Assembly (NCBI RefSeq): GCF_002775205.1
Contig: NC_036454.1
Span: 1,588,382 to 1,652,381, forward strand
Direction: 5' to 3'
DNA length: 64,000 nucleotides
DNA from: Xiphophorus maculatus
Taxonomy: Eukaryota; Chordata; Actinopteri; Cyprinodontiformes; Poeciliidae
How positions within the stretch are numbered: position 1 is the first letter of the stretch; every line of letters starts with the position of its first letter. This document shows positions 1 to 31,211 of the stretch, one piece after another. The notes beneath the pieces were generated by a model. It was given only the letters and a program-made list of their open reading frames with translations, ran no database searches and was not told the origin of the DNA. The translations under genes and the position numbers were made by a program.

Positions 1-599
1 ACCTCGACTCTGACGGAGATCAGAGCCGCGCAAACACACCTCAGCTGCTTCCGGCTGTCCGTCACGTCTGCTTTGTGTCGCCGCTGACGACAGGAAGAGG
101 TCAGACTAACTGATCTGACCTCCAGTTACAGTAGACGTTGAGTCGGCAGTGCAGCGGGCGCTGCTGGACTGAGAGGTTAAAGGTCAGGAGGTCAGAGCAG
201 GATGAATATTCTGGCTGAAGTCGGTGAGCAGAGCTGCAGCCGAGCAACACGGACACATCTGGTCTGGGGAGAAAGGGACCTGGATATGGCACGGATGACC
301 TTTGACCCAGATCACAGTGGCCGGGCGGTCCGGTCCGTCTGAGGGTACCGGCTCGGTTCTGGTCACTATCTGTTAGGATGGGCTTTTATTTTGAAACCCC
401 TCAGAATAAAAGCCCAGAATAATGGCACTTCATGTTTAGCTGCCAGAGCCACGGAAAAATCAGGAGCAGAACGGAAACCCGTTACGATGATTCGCAAAAC
501 CCGTCGTATCGTAACGAGATAAAAAGCCTTTCTTCTCTTCACGGCTCTGTCATAACAAGATAAATAAATCACCAAAACAAGAAAGTTTCTCATTTTAAC

Positions 600-870
600 A
601 ACCAGCTGTTAGCATCCTACCCTTACCTTAGCATCCCACCATTAGCTCTCAGCCATTAGCGGCTCTGAACCCAGCTGTTAGCTCCCAGCTGTTAGCATCC
701 CAGCCATTAGCATATCAGCCATCAGCTCCAAGCCATTAGCATCCCACTCATTAGCATCCTAGCTATTAGCATCCCACCCTTACCTCCCAGCTGTTAGCAT
801 CTTACCCTTACCTTAGCATCCCACCTTTAGCGGCTCTGAACCCAGCTGTTAGCTCCCAGCCATTAACATC
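600..870. repeat. degenerate CAGCTGTTAGC / CCATTAGCATCC tandem repeat
   Basis: Loose repetition of TTAGCATCC, CAGCTGTTAGC and CAGCCATTAGC blocks with variable spacing. It shares only the TTAGCAT core with the large satellite in ciz1. Confidence 0.7.
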
Positions 871-2081
871 CCAGTTTGGAGGCGCGGGAAGCGCTGCAGG
901 AATGTCTGGGCGCTGCGCAGCGTGGCGTGTGGATCCATGTTTAATGAGTTGAACATTTGGGGCGGACTGAGCGCAGCGCTAATGCGCCGCTGCCCCGCCG
1001 CAGCACATTAGCATCACAGGGCTGGAAGTCGCAGCTTGTTAACAGGACGGATCTGAGTTTTCCTGCTGAGGTCTGTTTGGACCGACTCATCGCTTCGGAA
1101 GGTTTTCATTATAAATCAGTTCGACAGGTGAGCCCATCTAAAAATATTCCTGCTGTCTGCACACCTGCAGCCAGAACCCCGAGGGAGATTTACACCTGAG
1201 AGCGAACAGGAGAGCCGCGGATCATCCTGCAGGTCCAGCAGCTGTAAACTCAGCTCCGCTCGGATTGGACGGCCGGATGCCCCCAGGATGTTTAAAATGA
1301 TCTCTTCATGCAGAACAAATACAGCAACAGTGACCTCATGTTGTGTTACTGAGGGGCGTAAATTATGAATAATGTGGTGGAGGCCTGGCTCAGATTTCCT
1401 AACGGATGTTCTGTGAAGTATTTATGAGCCGTCAGTACCTTACCAGCAGCTATGCAGGTTTTATGGAGCGGTCAGTCAGACTTTTCCTCGGCTTCAGCGG
1501 ATATCAGAAACAACTTGAGCTACAGGTAACACCGGTACGGGGGAAATGAAACCGTTCTTGGGCTCCAATTGGACCCGAACTGTCCGATGAGACCAAACCT
1601 CCAGTCAAAACACTGCTGACCCTCCAGGACAGACTCCTGCTAGCCCGCTAACAGCAAAGCTAATTTTTCACTTGGTGCTTTAGCATTTTTGCTAGCTTTG
1701 AAAATGTTTACCATACTTACCAGAAATGAATTTTTCCAGATCAGAATTTTCAACGAAGACATCAGAATTCTTCTAGTAGTTAGACGTTTATATTCATGCT
1801 CTTAATTTGAAGTCAGTCTACGCGACAAGTCCATTTCTGCTCTTTTCTGTTTTTTAATTAAACTTTACAAATTACAAGTTTACAAAAAATAATAGAAAAA
1901 ACAAGCAAATGCCGAAGAATACAAACAAGTTGTTAATTAAACAAATACAGGCAAAAATTCACAGATATGAAAAGTATTGAGAGCTGGATCCTCCTCAACA
2001 TAGAGGTTAGCTCTTTATGCCTTTAGCATTAGCTTTCACCAATTACTATGTAGAAATAGCTCTTCAGAGTCAGCAGAGATA

Positions 2082-2230
2082 ATGTTTATGATTAGCGCTT
2101 TAGCATTAACTAAGCTAAAGTTTATGATTAGCGCTTTAGCATTAAATAAGCTAAAGTTTATGATCAGTGGGTTAGCATTAGCAGAGCTAAAGTTTATGAT
2201 AAGCTCTTTAGCTGCAGCTAGCTTTTCTGT
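2082..2230 (+). repeat. 36-bp tandem repeat, about 4 copies
   Basis: Four degenerate copies of a unit beginning GTTTATGATTAGCGC and ending AAGCTAAA. The unit is a multiple of three and lacks stops in one frame, giving a repetitive short ORF that I do not regard as a gene. Confidence 0.8.
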
Positions 2231-2813
2231 TAGCGGTGCCCACCACTGCCTGCTGGAATTGTTGTCTGTAAATGATGTGCTGCAGGTGAGGAACTGAACT
2301 ACCTGAGCTATTCCTTTAACTAGGCCAGCACTTGGTTTGGTCCGGTTCGGAACCAGAACCAGAAAACTACCAGCATGAACCTAGTTGAAGCAGAACAGCA
2401 GAGAAAACGTGACGATAAAAACGAACCTGATCAACAATGAACATTTATTTCTGGTTGTAAATCGATGTGGTGACCATATTGCCATGGAAACATCAGGGTT
2501 TGGAGCAGCAATTGTTGACTAATGTATTTCAGGTGTTATGATTTTGTTCTTTTCACTAATGACATCACCCAAAAGGTTAAAGGTCACAGCTGAGAGACAG
2601 AGGAAAGAAGGAAATAGGCAGATATATCTCAGCTGATCACACTGATTGCCGATGTTATCGCCATGGCGACAGTGTGGCGAGCCTTCGGCCGGGCAGCGGA
2701 GGCTCTGCGGTGTGTTTGCCTCTGACTCCGTCGTGAAGCAGAAGAAGAATCATTGTTGATGCTTTGCTGTCTATAATCTCTGTCTGCATATTTTCTCTGC
2801 ACATCACTGTCAG

Positions 2814-21656
<18,843 letters not shown>

Positions 21657-21699
21657 GAGAGAGAGGCGCAGAGGGCGAGCAAGCTGCACTGCTGCTGCT

Positions 21700-22040
21700 G
21701 AGCCACACACAAACACACACACACCTTATGTCTTTCTATCTTCACGAGGACTTTGCATTAACTTCCATTAATTTATCATGCATTTCTGTAGCCTGACCCA
21801 AACCTTAAGACAGCACTGCTCCTCATGGAGTCCCGGGCTTTGGGCCCCATGAGGAGCAGTGGGTCCTCACAATGTAGGGAAAATGGTCCTTACAAGGTGA
21901 GAAGTCCTGAAACACACACACACATATGCTCACACATGTTGGTGTGGGGACATTTTGGAAAATGTCCCCACACCAACATGTGTCCCCATAAGGACAGGTT
22001 ACCCTACGGTCCTCACAGTCATAGCAATGCACACACACAC
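21700..22040. repeat. dispersed repeat with nested inverted repeats
   Basis: CCTTATG...CTATCTTCACGAGGACTTTGC and TGTCCCCATAAGGACA blocks, shared with 10,328-10,552. It contains 14-bp arms at 21815-21828/21847-21860 and a perfect 52-nt palindrome at 21932-21983. Confidence 0.6.
21932..21983. repeat. perfect 25-bp inverted repeat with 2-nt loop
   Basis: Arm ACACATGTTGGTGTGGGGAC plus CATTTT, then GG, then the exact reverse complement. Such a compact perfect palindrome is unusual outside fresh duplications. Confidence 0.98.
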
Positions 22041-22552
22041 CCCCACACACACGCATGCACACACACTCACGCATTGCTCCACTTGTAGCCACCAGCTTCC
22101 TGCAACCACTCTTTTATTTTGAAATAAGTTGTACAGTTCTGTTTCCTGTTTCCTCTCACACACATATCAAACGTCCTGACCAGTTCCAGAACCAGCTTAG
22201 ACTGGTTTTAATGGTTATAGCTCATCAATCCATCAATGCTGGTTCCTTTAAATGTAACAAACACTTCCCTGCTGTGACCAATCAAATTCCTGGGCTTTGC
22301 TAAGTGGGTGGAGCCTCTGAAGAAGGAAGGAAGCAGCTGTTTCCTCTCCAGTCAGCCTGCAGCGCCACCTTCTGGTCTGGGAGCGCGTTCCTCAGCATTC
22401 AGGAATAATTCATCGTTAACTGAGATAAAAATAATATTTATCCCTCAAACTGCAGCGTCTGGCTGTCGGTTAAATTCAGGTCACCGATGTTTCCAGTTCA
22501 GAGCTGCACTGGAGGAAATCACACAAAATTACATTTCTGCTTCTTTAATGTT

Positions 22553-22775
22553 GAAAATTCCCAGATTTTGGGCGTGCCGTGGTGGCACAGGGGACAGTGC
22601 GGCCCACGTTTGGAGGCCTTGAGTCCTCGACGCGGCCGTCGTAGGTTTGATTCCCGGACCCTGCGACATTTGCCGCATGTCTTCCCCCCTCTCCTGTCAG
22701 CCTGCTGTCCTATAAGGGCCACTAGAGCCACAAAAGACCCTGGAGGGGTAAAAAACAAGAAAATTCCCAGATTTT
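22553..22775 (+). mobile_element. tRNA-derived SINE with 17-bp target-site duplication
   Basis: Body 22570-22758 flanked on both sides by GAAAATTCCCAGATTTT (22553-22569 and 22759-22775), an exact duplication. The body has a tRNA-like head (TGGCACAGGGGAC, B-box-like GGTTTGATTCC at 22644-22654), an unrelated middle (TTGCCGCATGTCTTCCCC) and an A-rich end. The perfect duplication indicates a fairly recent LINE-mediated insertion. Confidence 0.88.
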
Positions 22776-24618
22776 TCACAATGCAGCAGCTTCATGATGT
22801 TGGAAGCTGTGGCGGTGGATCCAGTGGAACCAGTGGGTCCAGGAAGTTTCTGGATCAGAACTCCAAATAGAACCAATAAAAGAGAGAATTGATTTGGAAA
22901 GTTATTGGTTAAATATTTGAATTAAAAATGAAGCCAGTAATCAACTGAATTATTAGTTACTAATGTTAATCTTTAATAATAAATAAAACTCATGCGGTTC
23001 TGACCCAGAAGTTCAACATAAATTCCTTAAAATCAAATTAAGAAAAATAACATTGATTTACATGAATCATCTTTAGATGAAACTTTAATAATCAAACAGA
23101 AAAATAATTTCCTGTAGATTTTGCCTCCAGCTGTTTCCTCATTTTATTGTTTTCAAATCATTTTTCAGCATCTTATTTTATTTGACATAATTAATTTTAT
23201 TATTATATAAATATTGAACTTTTTAATCCAGATTTTTTAGCTCAGTTTTATTTGTAGACAATGTTATTGACCTAAATCCCCAATTAATAATTCTGAATTC
23301 CCCTGTAGCAACAGCGCCCTCTGCTGGCTGGAGTCCGAACAGCCGCCTGAAGATAAACAGCAGAGCTGCAGGAGTTTATTCATTTGAACTCTGTTCAGGT
23401 TATTATTTCAGATAACTATTAACAGTTTTAGGATTAAATCAGATAAGTTTAACTTTAGAAAATAATTGAAGAAATTTGTGTATTTAACAACATCTTGTTC
23501 TGTTTCCCAGAAAGTCTGGATAACTTTGTGTTTTTCAGTTTTCTAACTCATAATAATGGAATTTAAACATAGATGCTGATTTAGTGCCATCTTGCGGTTC
23601 TGATCTTTATTAAATTCAAACAAATTTAAATAAAAACGATAATTTTGCTGCTTTTGACCTGAAATCATGAGGATCAGCTGGAGTCCTCCCTGAATGGAAA
23701 CTTCCCACCCAACATGGCCGCCTGCTTTCTTTTTCTTTTCTGTCTCATTAAATCCACACACCAGCCGAGAACTCGATCAGAACCGAGCCCAGCAGAACCG
23801 GGTCGTGTTGAACCCAATGCCGATGCAGATCCAATGGGCTCTTTGCACCTGCTGCGCTGACGTTACATCCGCATGCACAAATGCGGCTCTTGTTTCCGCT
23901 CTGAGTTACCATGACAGCTAGAAAAGACAAAGTCTTATTTCAGACGTAAATAAAACAATACTATGAACATTATTGTCTTCCTAATATAAAGGGCTTTTAA
24001 GTTTTCATGGATTTCCAAGCGGTCCTGAATTAAGAAGACGGTGGCTTGTAAATATCCGTCGCTACCAGTTAAAGCTAACGCAGCACAGCAAAGTTTACAG
24101 CCTTCACTTCACTCCGGATCAACTTGTTCAGCCTAAAGCAGAAGGTAAAGGAGCCTCCTGTGTTATTTCCATGGACTCACTTCTGTATTCAGCCTGAAAG
24201 AGTTTATGGGAACCAGAGAGCAGACCAGAGCCAGACAGCCGAGCTACTGACCCGCCTGTACACACTGCTGGAAACACCGTCCTGCTTCACTAGAAACATG
24301 CTAAACTAATAAAGTGAAATAACACGGAGACCTTAAGGAACACGGCCATATTTTTCTAAAAGCAACAACTGAACCTGAACCGTCAGCTGAACTAGAACTC
24401 CGACACCAGAGCTGCTCTACTGTTAAGCTATGGGCTTGTTGTTCCTCAGGCTGCAGAAGCAAAAAGCCTGAACCGTAAAATCCCCGTTACTTGGTCTCTG
24501 ACACTAACGACAATAAACCACGTAATATACTTGAACACAAGGTAAAACATTGTCCGTTAGAATGGATGAAAAATGTTTAGATACATTTTTACAAGAAAAA
24601 TGTTTTACCATAAGCTAA

Positions 24619-25730
24619 AGAATAGAATAGAATTCAACTTTGTTGTCATTGCACTGTCACAAGTACAAGCAACGAGATGTAGTTTGCATCTATCCAGCTG
24701 TGCTCTACGAGATATAGATATTTATTTACAGATGTACAAGACTATGTATGTATGGACTATAAGGGGTTATAGCAAGAGATATAGATATTGTGTATAAATA
24801 TAAATATGGGAGCTATATGCACAGATTATACAGAATATACAAGAATGTTAGGGAATGGATTATAGATAAATAATGGCAGATAAAATGTACAGGTTGTATG
24901 TGTGTGTGAAGAAAACAGTCCGTGATGTGTGTGTGTGTGAGGATAGTCCATGTGTTATTGTTGTATGAGAGGATAGGGGAGTACAGTCCTTATAGTTTAT
25001 GTTTTATGTCAGGAGGCGTTCAAAAGCGTGACAGCTGTGGGAAAGAAGCTGTTCCGGTGCCTGGTGGTTCTGGTCCGTAGGCTTCTGTAGCGCCTCCCAG
25101 AGGGCAGGAGGGAAAAGAGTGTGTGTGCTGGGTGAGTGGAGTCCTTTGTGATTTTCCCGGCCCTTTTCAAACACGGCTTCCTGTAGATGTCCTTGATGGC
25201 AGGGAGCGTTGCCCCGGCGATATACTGGGCAGTTTTCACCACCCTCTGCAGCGCCTGCCGGTCGGAGACAGAGCAGTTCCCGTACCAAGCTGTAATACAG
25301 TTGGTGAGGATGCTCTCAATGGTGCAGCGGTAGAAGTTCGTGAGGATCTCTGAGGACAGGTGGTTCTTCCTCAGGGTCCTCATGAAGAAGAGGCGCTGAT
25401 GCGCCTTCTTAATGAGTTTGGAGCAGCTGGTCATCCAAGTCAGGTCCTCGGAGATGTGGACTCCCAGGAACTTAAAGGTGTCCACACGCTCCACCACTGT
25501 CCCCTTAATGTGGATGGGTGGATGTGGGTCAGCGTTCCTCCTGAAGTCCACGATAAGCTCCTTGGTCTTCTCGGTGTTCAGCTGCAGGTTGTTTTTGTCG
25601 CACCACTCAGCCAGACGGTCTACCTCCTCCCTGTAAGCGGCCTCGTCATTATCTCTGATGAGGCCGATCACCGTGGTGTCGTCTGCGAACTTGATGATGG
25701 CGTTAGAGCTAATGTTAGCCACAAAGTTTA
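24619..25730 (-). mobile_element. 5'-truncated LINE of the CR1/L2 group with (TTCTA)n tail
   Basis: On the minus strand, an open frame at 25,722-25,009 encodes 237 residues of a reverse transcriptase C-terminal half, including the catalytic FADDTTV block, LNTEKTKELIVDFRR and LLPSGRRYRSLRTRT. It is followed by a 3' UTR and the tail TTCTATTCTATTCT (24619-24634 on the + strand). The endonuclease and fingers are absent, so it is inactive. The family resembles Maui/Rex1-type fish LINEs; the exact clade is not settled. Confidence 0.88.
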
Positions 25731-28286
25731 AAGAAAGTAAAACTCACCTTCGTATCTGTGAACGTATAATGAGGCAAACATCTTAAAACATTTCTCCAGC
25801 TTATTGTCGGGGCTTCGGATCGATGTTCATCATTAATTGTTACCTTGGACAAGCCCTGCAGACACCCAGTGGAAAGAGACTTTTTCAATAGATCGGAAAC
25901 GATTGAGCCGCTTTTCCCCAAACGCGGAAGCTGAGGTGCAAAGAGCCCATTCAATGTAAAATGAAGGCTTTAGCCTGAAACAAGCTAACCTTCTAGCAAC
26001 CCTGGAGGCTCCGCCCACTTCCGGCCGCCATGGCTCTGCTGAAGCCAGGTCCGCCTCCTGCTAGGAATTCACTGGTTTCCAGTCTGGAGGTTGCCTGGGT
26101 CGGCATTGCTGGGATCAGGTTCCTGGAGGTTTGAATCAGCCTGCAGACGCCTCAGACTGTGATTGGACTGGGCCACTATCTGTTACTGTTATTAATAAGT
26201 TTGTTAATAAAGCTACTTTTCCAACTGGAACCGTTTTAACCTGCAGCTCAGAGACAAAAGAAGCCAGTCTGGAAATGATCATGTGACCTAAACTGGGATT
26301 TTTTCTGAGGTCAGAAAAATATATAAAAATCTCCCCCGGGATGTTTTTCCCTTTTTATTGCGTTTATAAATCAGCTGTGATCACCGACCTTTGGCTTTTC
26401 TGACCAAAGAGAAGAAGCCTTGTTTTGAAGGGTTTATTAATTAATCGCAGTTAATTGACAGACAATATATTGACCAAATAAGCAACATTTTAAATTATAA
26501 AAACGTTTTTTGCTACATGTTTAGCACTGAGATGCTACTGTAGGCTAACATAGCTTCCCTGACAAGCTAACTCCCGTTAGCACAACTTGAATACAACGCT
26601 AGTCTTTTCCGACCAGATCGCGGCTTCCTGCTGTTAGCGGATGTAGCTGTGCGTCAGATTCATCTGCACCAGAAACACAACTCAAAGGGTCTGGCCAGAA
26701 CTTTGGTATGGAATTAATTGAATTAAAATTTTTAAAGAGTTAAAAATTGTAATTGATTAAGTCCTGGCCCTACAAAAAATGCCAAAGTGAAAATCTACAG
26801 AGTTAATGTTACAGGAACGCGTGTGGCATCTCTGCTGGTTCCCTTCAGAGGAGAAAAGGCTTTTTAACCAGATGATCCCAAACGATCCGGGGATCTTCCG
26901 TTCTTACTGAAGGAGATCAGGTCCGAAGTCTAAGGAGAGTTTTTTAAATCAGACTCTAAAGATGCTGGTGGCGCAGCGGGTTAGCACGCCCCACGTTTGG
27001 AGGCCTTAGTCCTCGACGCGGACGTCGCGGGTTCGACTCCCGACGACCTTTGCCGCATGTCTCCCCTCTCCTCGCCCTCCTACTGTAGAAAAAATACGAG
27101 CCACTAGCGCCGCAAAAACTCTTGAAAAAAAGGTTGGACAACCTTATTTTTATTAAAGTCACCCAGAACTTTCTGTTTCTGCGCCATTCTGAGGCGAAAC
27201 GTGTTTCGGTTGTAGATCTGCAAACTGCCGCTTCGGTCCTTCAGGTTCAAACTGATCAAAATATCCTGAAATCAGGATCGTTTCCGCCTGGAAGCGGAAG
27301 CTCCGCCCACAGCACAGCGTGGTGCAGCAGAACCTCCGGAGTCTCCATCCGGACCGAGCCGGACCGAGCCGGACCGTCTGCAGGCTCATTCAGCCAGTCG
27401 GATGTTTTCCCGGTGAGTCCCAGCCGGCCCGGAGCGCTCAGAACCGGGTCGGTTCCGGTGCTGCACCGGTCCGAAACAGAATCAAAATATATTCTGAATA
27501 ATAACATCAGTTATTAGATATTATCATGACCATCTTCTGAAAGGAAGTAAAACTATTAAATCAAATGGTTCCGTTCAATTGTTGCACTTTTAATGATTCA
27601 TTTTTGATTTTGACGTTTTTTGTATTTTTTATTTTCGATGAAATATTTCCGAATTTCACTTGAATAGTTTTTTTTATATAATGCACTAAAAATCCAGCCA
27701 ATATGTTTACTTTGTTTTGTAAAACTTTATAAAACATTTATTTACATTTTCGTACCAGGATTATAAATTAATTTTCCTTAAATGTAATTATTAATGTGAT
27801 TACAGTATTATGTTTGAATAGACCAGACATTTTATGACCACAATTTTTAATTCTCCTTAATTAAAATTATTGTTGTCATTTAATTGTCTAATGTAAATTA
27901 TACAATGTACTATGTATTCCTGTAGATATACTGATTGTATATTAATTTTTATTCAAATTATTGTTATTTGATTTTCATAGTTAAAATTTGACTAAATGTT
28001 TAATTTAAAACTTGAACAAACTGTAAGCATCTAAAATGTCAAAACTCAAGAGATCTTCTGAAATTATATATTTCTTATTGAATTCTGTATTTGAAGTTAT
28101 TTTCACTTTGGTTGCGTCATTCTGGCTCAAGTTGGTAAAAACAGTTTAATTGTTTAATGGATTTTTAAATTGGATCCTAAAATCTGAATCTGAACATCCA
28201 GTTACTGAATAATCAGATTTTTTTTTTTTCAGTTGCACTGAAGTAAATACAGGAGCTGAGAAGCAGCTGGTTACAATGGATATACT
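25731..28286. other. intergenic, SINE-bearing
   Basis: No gene seen. Contains AATCGCAGTTAATT-type sequence near 26,445 that may be a hAT remnant, a SINE at 26,964 and AT-rich DNA from 27.5 to 28.25 kb. Confidence 0.6.
26964..27128 (+). mobile_element. tRNA-derived SINE with intact A and B boxes
   Basis: tRNA-like head with A box TGGCGCAGCGGG (26969-26980) and B box GGTTCGACTCC (27030-27040), then the same body as the SINE at 22,570 and an A-rich end. The polymerase III promoter looks better preserved than in the other two copies. No clear target-site duplication. Confidence 0.82.
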
Positions 28287-29909
28287 GTGATGTCACTCTA
28301 TGATGTCACTGTGATGTCACTCTGATGTCACTCTATGATGTCACTGTGATGTCACTCTGATGTCACTCTATGATGTCACTGTGATGTCACTCTGATGTCA
28401 CTCTATGATGTCACTGTGATGTCACTCTGATGTCACTCTATGATGTCACTGTGATGTCACTCTGATGTCACTCTATGATGTCACTGTGATGTCACTCTTT
28501 GATGTCATGTGATGTCACTCTGTGATGTCACTCTGATGTCACCGTGATGTCACTCTGTGATGTCACTCTTTGATGTCACTGTGATGTCACCGTGATGTCA
28601 CTCTGTGATGTCACTCTGTGATGTCACTGCAATGTCACTCTGTGATGTCACTCTTTGATGTCACTCTGATGTCACCGTGATGTCACTCTGTCATGTCACT
28701 CTATGATGTCACTCTGATGTCACTCTGTGATGTCACTCTTTGATGTCACTGTGATGTCACTGTGATGTCACTGTGATGTCACTCTGTGATGTCACTCTGT
28801 GATGTCACTCTATGATGTCACTGCGATGTCACTCTTTGATGTCACTGTGATGTCACCGTGATGTCACTGCGATGTCACTCTGTGATGTCACTCTGTGATG
28901 TCACTCTATGATGTCACTGCGATGTCACTCTGTGATGTCACTCTATGATGTCACTGCGATGTCACTCTGTGATGTCACTCTGTGATGTCACTCTATGATG
29001 TCACTGCGATGTCACTCTTTGATGTCACTGTGATGTCACCGTGATGTCACTGCGATGTCACTCTGTGATGTCACTCTGTGATGTCACTCTGTGATGTCAC
29101 TCTATGATGTCACTGTGATGTCACTCTGATGTCACTCTTTGATGTCACTGTGATGTCACTCTATGATGTCACTGTGATGTCACTCTGATGTCACTCTTTG
29201 ATGTCACTCTGATGTCACTCTGTGATGTCACTCTTTGATGTCACTGTGATGTCACTCTATGATGTCACTGTGATGTCACTCTGATGTCACTCTTTGATGT
29301 CACTCTGATGTCACTCTGTGATGTCACTCTTTGATGTCACTCTGATGTCACTCTTTGATGTCACTGTGATGTCACTGTGATGTCACTGTGATGTCACTCT
29401 GTGATGTCACTCTATGATGTCACTGCGATGTCACTCTTTGATGTCACTGTGATGTCACCGTGATGTCACTGCGATGTCACTCTGTGATGTCACTCTGTGA
29501 TGTCACTCTATGATGTCACTGCGATGTCACTCTGTGATGTCACTCTATGATGTCACTGCGATGTCACTCTGTGATGTCACTCTGTGATGTCACTCTATGA
29601 TGTCACTGCGATGTCACTCTTTGATGTCACTGTGATGTCACCGTGATGTCACTGCGATGTCACTCTGTGATGTCACTCTGTGATGTCACTCTGTGATGTC
29701 ACTCTATGATGTCACTGTGATGTCACTCTGATGTCACTCTTTGATGTCACTCTGATGTCACTCTTTGATGTCACTGTGATGTCACTCTATGATGTCACTG
29801 TGATGTCACTCTGATGTCACTCTTTGATGTCACTCTGATGTCACTCTGTGATGTCACTCTTTGATGTCACTCTGATGTCACTCTTTGATGTCACTGTGAT
29901 GTCACTCTG
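28287..29909. repeat. 1.6-kb minisatellite of TGATGTCAC units
   Basis: About 130 units of 11-13 bp built on GATGTCACT with variable linkers (GT, CTGT, CTAT, CTTT, GC, CGT). A segment starting near 28,770 recurs almost identically about 602 bp later for more than 300 bp, so there is higher-order duplication. It lies between genes. Confidence 0.97.
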
Positions 29910-30629
29910 CGACGTTGTGTTTTTGTAACGAATCTAGAATCCGCTGATCTGATGTCAGTTTGTTACTGTAGAAGAAGAAGTTATTTCCTGTCTGTAGTTT
30001 TCTGTAGATGATCACGGCGCTCTGTGATTGGCTGGTTCTGTGGTCACATGACTCGTTGTAATCACAGAAACCTCATTAATGGCACTTCAGTGTTTGTTGT
30101 TCCTGAGCTTGATGTCGATCCTGTTCAGCTGTGATTCTGCATAAAGAGTTTACAGTAATAAATATTTATTTCAGTTTAAACGGCTCGGCTTCCTTTATGT
30201 GTGGATGGAGGAATAAAAACACAGGAAACGTTTCATTTGATGCTTTTCTTTATGAAATTCTGTCAAATACAAATTTCTCATCTTTATTTTTTCAAACAAT
30301 ATATTCTGTTAAAAACATTTTCCCATTTCCTTCATCTTCACATGGGTACATATTTAGGTGTTTAAATGATTAATCAGATGAATTGATTATTGAAATAATT
30401 GTCAACTAATTCAGTAATTGATTGATTGATGGTTAACTGGATCACAGACTGGAAAAGAACAGAAATGAACCCAAATCTGTACAAAATATAGAAACATTTT
30501 ATAGTTACGGTAAAAAGTTTCACTTTTTACCAATGGCTGTAAAAAGCCATTGAGCATATTTATATCCAGTTATTGATCAGTTAATCAATAAATAATCCTC
30601 TGATCAGAAGTCCTGATTTCTCTCAGTGG

Positions 30630-30975
30630 AGCCCAAAGTCGGTTCTGGAGGCCCGGCATCCTGCACCTGGACCCAATGATGATCATTAGAGGAGAACTTT
30701 GACCTGCTGAGAAGGTTGTTGGTATCAGGAAGGATCTAGATCAGGGTCTCAAACTCCAGTCCTGCAACCTTTAGATGAGCCTCTGCTTCACCTGAACAGA
30801 ATAATGAGGTCATTAAGGTTCTGGAGAACCGATCCACACCAGGAGGAGGTGATGAAGCCGTTTCATTCCAGTGTTTTGTACCTGTGGCTCATCTAAAACC
30901 TGCAGGTCAGCGACTGGAGGCCTGGAGTTTGACCCCTGCTCTAGAACATGCAGGAAGTCGGACCAAAGGACCCGC
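30630..30975. mobile_element. MITE of the 10,139 family, interrupted by a second MITE
   Basis: Left part starts AGCCCAAAGTCGGTTCTGGAG; the right part, CTAGAACATGCAGG...CCAAAGGACCC, is the reverse complement of the left end of the 10,139 copy. The two parts are separated by the inner element at 30742-30938. Confidence 0.72.
30742..30938. mobile_element. inner hAT-like MITE with TCTAGA-core target duplication
   Basis: Inverted termini CAGGGTCTCAAACTCCAG (left) and, on the reverse strand, CAGGGGTCAAACTCCAG (right). Flanking octamers ATCTAGAT and CTCTAGAA share the TCTAGA core favoured by Charlie-type hAT transposases. Confidence 0.78.
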
Positions 30976-31211
30976 GTTTTATCTGCAGATTCATAATTTG
31001 AAACAAATGATAAAAACATTCACTAAAAGAATGCTGCTATTGACTTTTAGCCAATAAGATATATTATTATTTAAAAGGGGATTATATTATTTATTTTAAA
31101 ATGTTAATGTATTTTTAACTTTGTATTTATAAAAGCCTTTAATAAAAAATCTGCAGAATTTCTTTTATCTGATAAATGATAATAACTCAAACCCTGGTTG
31201 GTTGCAGCTTT

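Larger units (their letters stand above)
1..2813. other. grin1 intron 4 (partial), no exon seen
   Basis: I looked for the conserved exon 4 end (HEGRAAQKRLE-type coding) on the + strand and did not find it, so exons 1-4 should lie upstream of the window. The stretch holds TTAGC-rich degenerate repeats (about 600-870) and a 36-bp tandem repeat at 2082-2230. The small ORFs here have no recognisable product. Confidence 0.75.
21657..24600. other. grin1 3' UTR and intergenic sequence
   Basis: No gene recognised. Candidate polyadenylation signals on the + strand are AATAAA at 22875-22880 and 22982-22987, but I cannot place the transcript end. Includes the palindrome-rich repeat at 21.7-22.04 kb, a SINE and AT-rich sequence. 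Confidence 0.55.
29910..31211. other. intergenic, MITE-bearing
   Basis: AT-rich non-coding DNA. Small perfect hairpins at 30509-30531 and 30531-30552 and a nested MITE pair at 30,630-30,975. No gene recognised. Confidence 0.65.

Noticed and set aside
25123..25731. + strand ORFs
   Set aside because: Antisense shadows of the L2/CR1-group LINE reverse transcriptase.
27030..27040. Functional tRNA gene (perfect B box)
   Set aside because: The head does not fold into a full cloverleaf by eye and continues into a SINE body shared with two other copies.
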